A DNA stretch of 6,634 nucleotides, from positions 1 through 6,634 of the forward strand of contig JAESTG010000150.1 of assembly GCA_016763715.1 (NCBI GenBank), read 5' to 3'. This document shows, piece by piece, positions 6,187 through 6,634 of this stretch. Position numbers and translations under genes: made by a program. The notes under the pieces are model-generated. The model saw nothing but the letters and a program-made list of their open reading frames with translations, had not been told where the DNA came from and made no database searches. How positions within the stretch are numbered: the stretch's first letter is position 1; each line of letters opens with the position of its first letter. Source of the DNA: Flavobacteriaceae bacterium (GTDB lineage Bacteria; Bacteroidota; Bacteroidia; Flavobacteriales; Flavobacteriaceae).

Positions 6187-6634
6187 TAAGTGGGTTCGTT
6201 TAAGATATCTAAAAAGTCTACCGCAGTGGCTTCCATTTGATGCACTGCTTTATCCGTTTTCACTACCAAATGATTATATCCTATATAGGCAATAATACCT
6301 ACAATTAAACCAGCAACCGTGGTAGTCATAGCTGTGTAAATTCCTTCTGCTAAGGACCCCATCTCAGCTTGACCACTACTTGTTGCCAATTGATGAAAAG
6401 CCAATACCATCCCAATCACTGTTCCTAAGAAACCAATCATGGGAGCCGCTCCAGCAATCGTTGCCAACAAACTGACATTTTTTTCAAGTTTGTAGACTTC
6501 CAACCGACCTGCATTTTCAATGGCGGTATTGATATCTTCCAACGGACTTCCAATTCGGGAAATACCTTTTCCGGTTAACCTTGAAACGGGGGTGTCTTGT
6601 TGGGCACAGAGTGATTTGGCTCCAGCAATATTTC
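6186..6634 (-). CDS. exbB: ExbB/TolQ/MotA-family proton channel protein (5' end outside window)
   Basis: ExbB forms the inner-membrane oligomer that carries protons with ExbD to drive TonB. The last 148 codons are visible and the frame stays open to the window edge, so the N-terminal part with the first membrane helix is missing. Counting from the first full codon, a cytoplasmic stretch is followed by EVYKLEKNVSLLATIAGAAP (45-64) and MIGFLGTVIGM (65-75), the signature of the second helix. The third helix follows at about 103-120 (MTTTVAGLIVGIIAYIG), with threonines that line the proton path in this family. The C-terminus is a short amphipathic tail. An internal TTG at 6542 is not the start, because family-like sequence continues upstream of it. 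The stop overlaps the exbD start. Confidence 0.93.
   Translation of the reverse strand, partial: NIAGAKSLCAQQDTPVSRLTGKGISRIGSPLEDINTAIENAGRLEVYKLEKNVSLLATIAGAAPMIGFLGTVIGMVLAFHQLATSSGQAEMGSLAEGIYTAMTTTVAGLIVGIIAYIGYNHLVVKTDKAVHQMEATAVDFLDILNEPT

Noticed and set aside
6026..6295. Open + strand frame across the exbB-exbD junction
   Set aside because: It is antisense to two clearly conserved genes and shows no plausible protein features.

Overview
The window looks like chromosomal DNA from a member of the Bacteroidota, most probably a marine-type Flavobacteriaceae. Several things point there: AT-rich codon use, a type IX secretion (T9SS) C-terminal sorting domain, a flavobacterial -7 promoter motif (TATCTTTG), no convincing Shine-Dalgarno sites, and an ExbB-ExbD-TonB set with flavobacterial TonB features. 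I know of no mobile-element gene, CRISPR array or phage gene that fits anything here.

Layout from left to right. A complete tRNA-Val(GAC) on the + strand is followed by a strong hairpin terminator. On the minus strand comes folC (folylpolyglutamate/dihydrofolate synthase), whose conserved N-terminus seems to extend upstream of the only ATG without any ATG, GTG or TTG start. Immediately upstream of folC on the same strand lies a large secreted protein built of VPS10/BNR-type beta-propeller repeats, with a lipoprotein-like signal and a T9SS sorting domain. A short divergent promoter region separates it from a + strand ten-helix EamA/DMT-family permease. The permease gene converges on, and overlaps at its 3' end, a minus-strand tonB. 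Upstream of tonB are exbD and exbB, which overlap by one base; exbB runs off the right edge of the window.

ExbB, ExbD and TonB form one inner-membrane machine that uses the proton gradient to drive outer-membrane TonB-dependent receptors. A hairpin-rich intergenic repeat of about 75 bp sits between exbD and tonB and could lower tonB expression relative to exbBD. My recollection is that in many flavobacteria folC directly follows tonB. If so, the propeller gene and the inverted permease gene were inserted between them here, and folC is now expressed behind the propeller gene.

The region is mostly ordinary. The points most worth a second look are the folC start, the permease start that coincides with a promoter motif, the exbD-tonB repeat, and the combined lipobox and T9SS signals on the propeller protein. 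I see no new defence, mobile or biosynthetic system.
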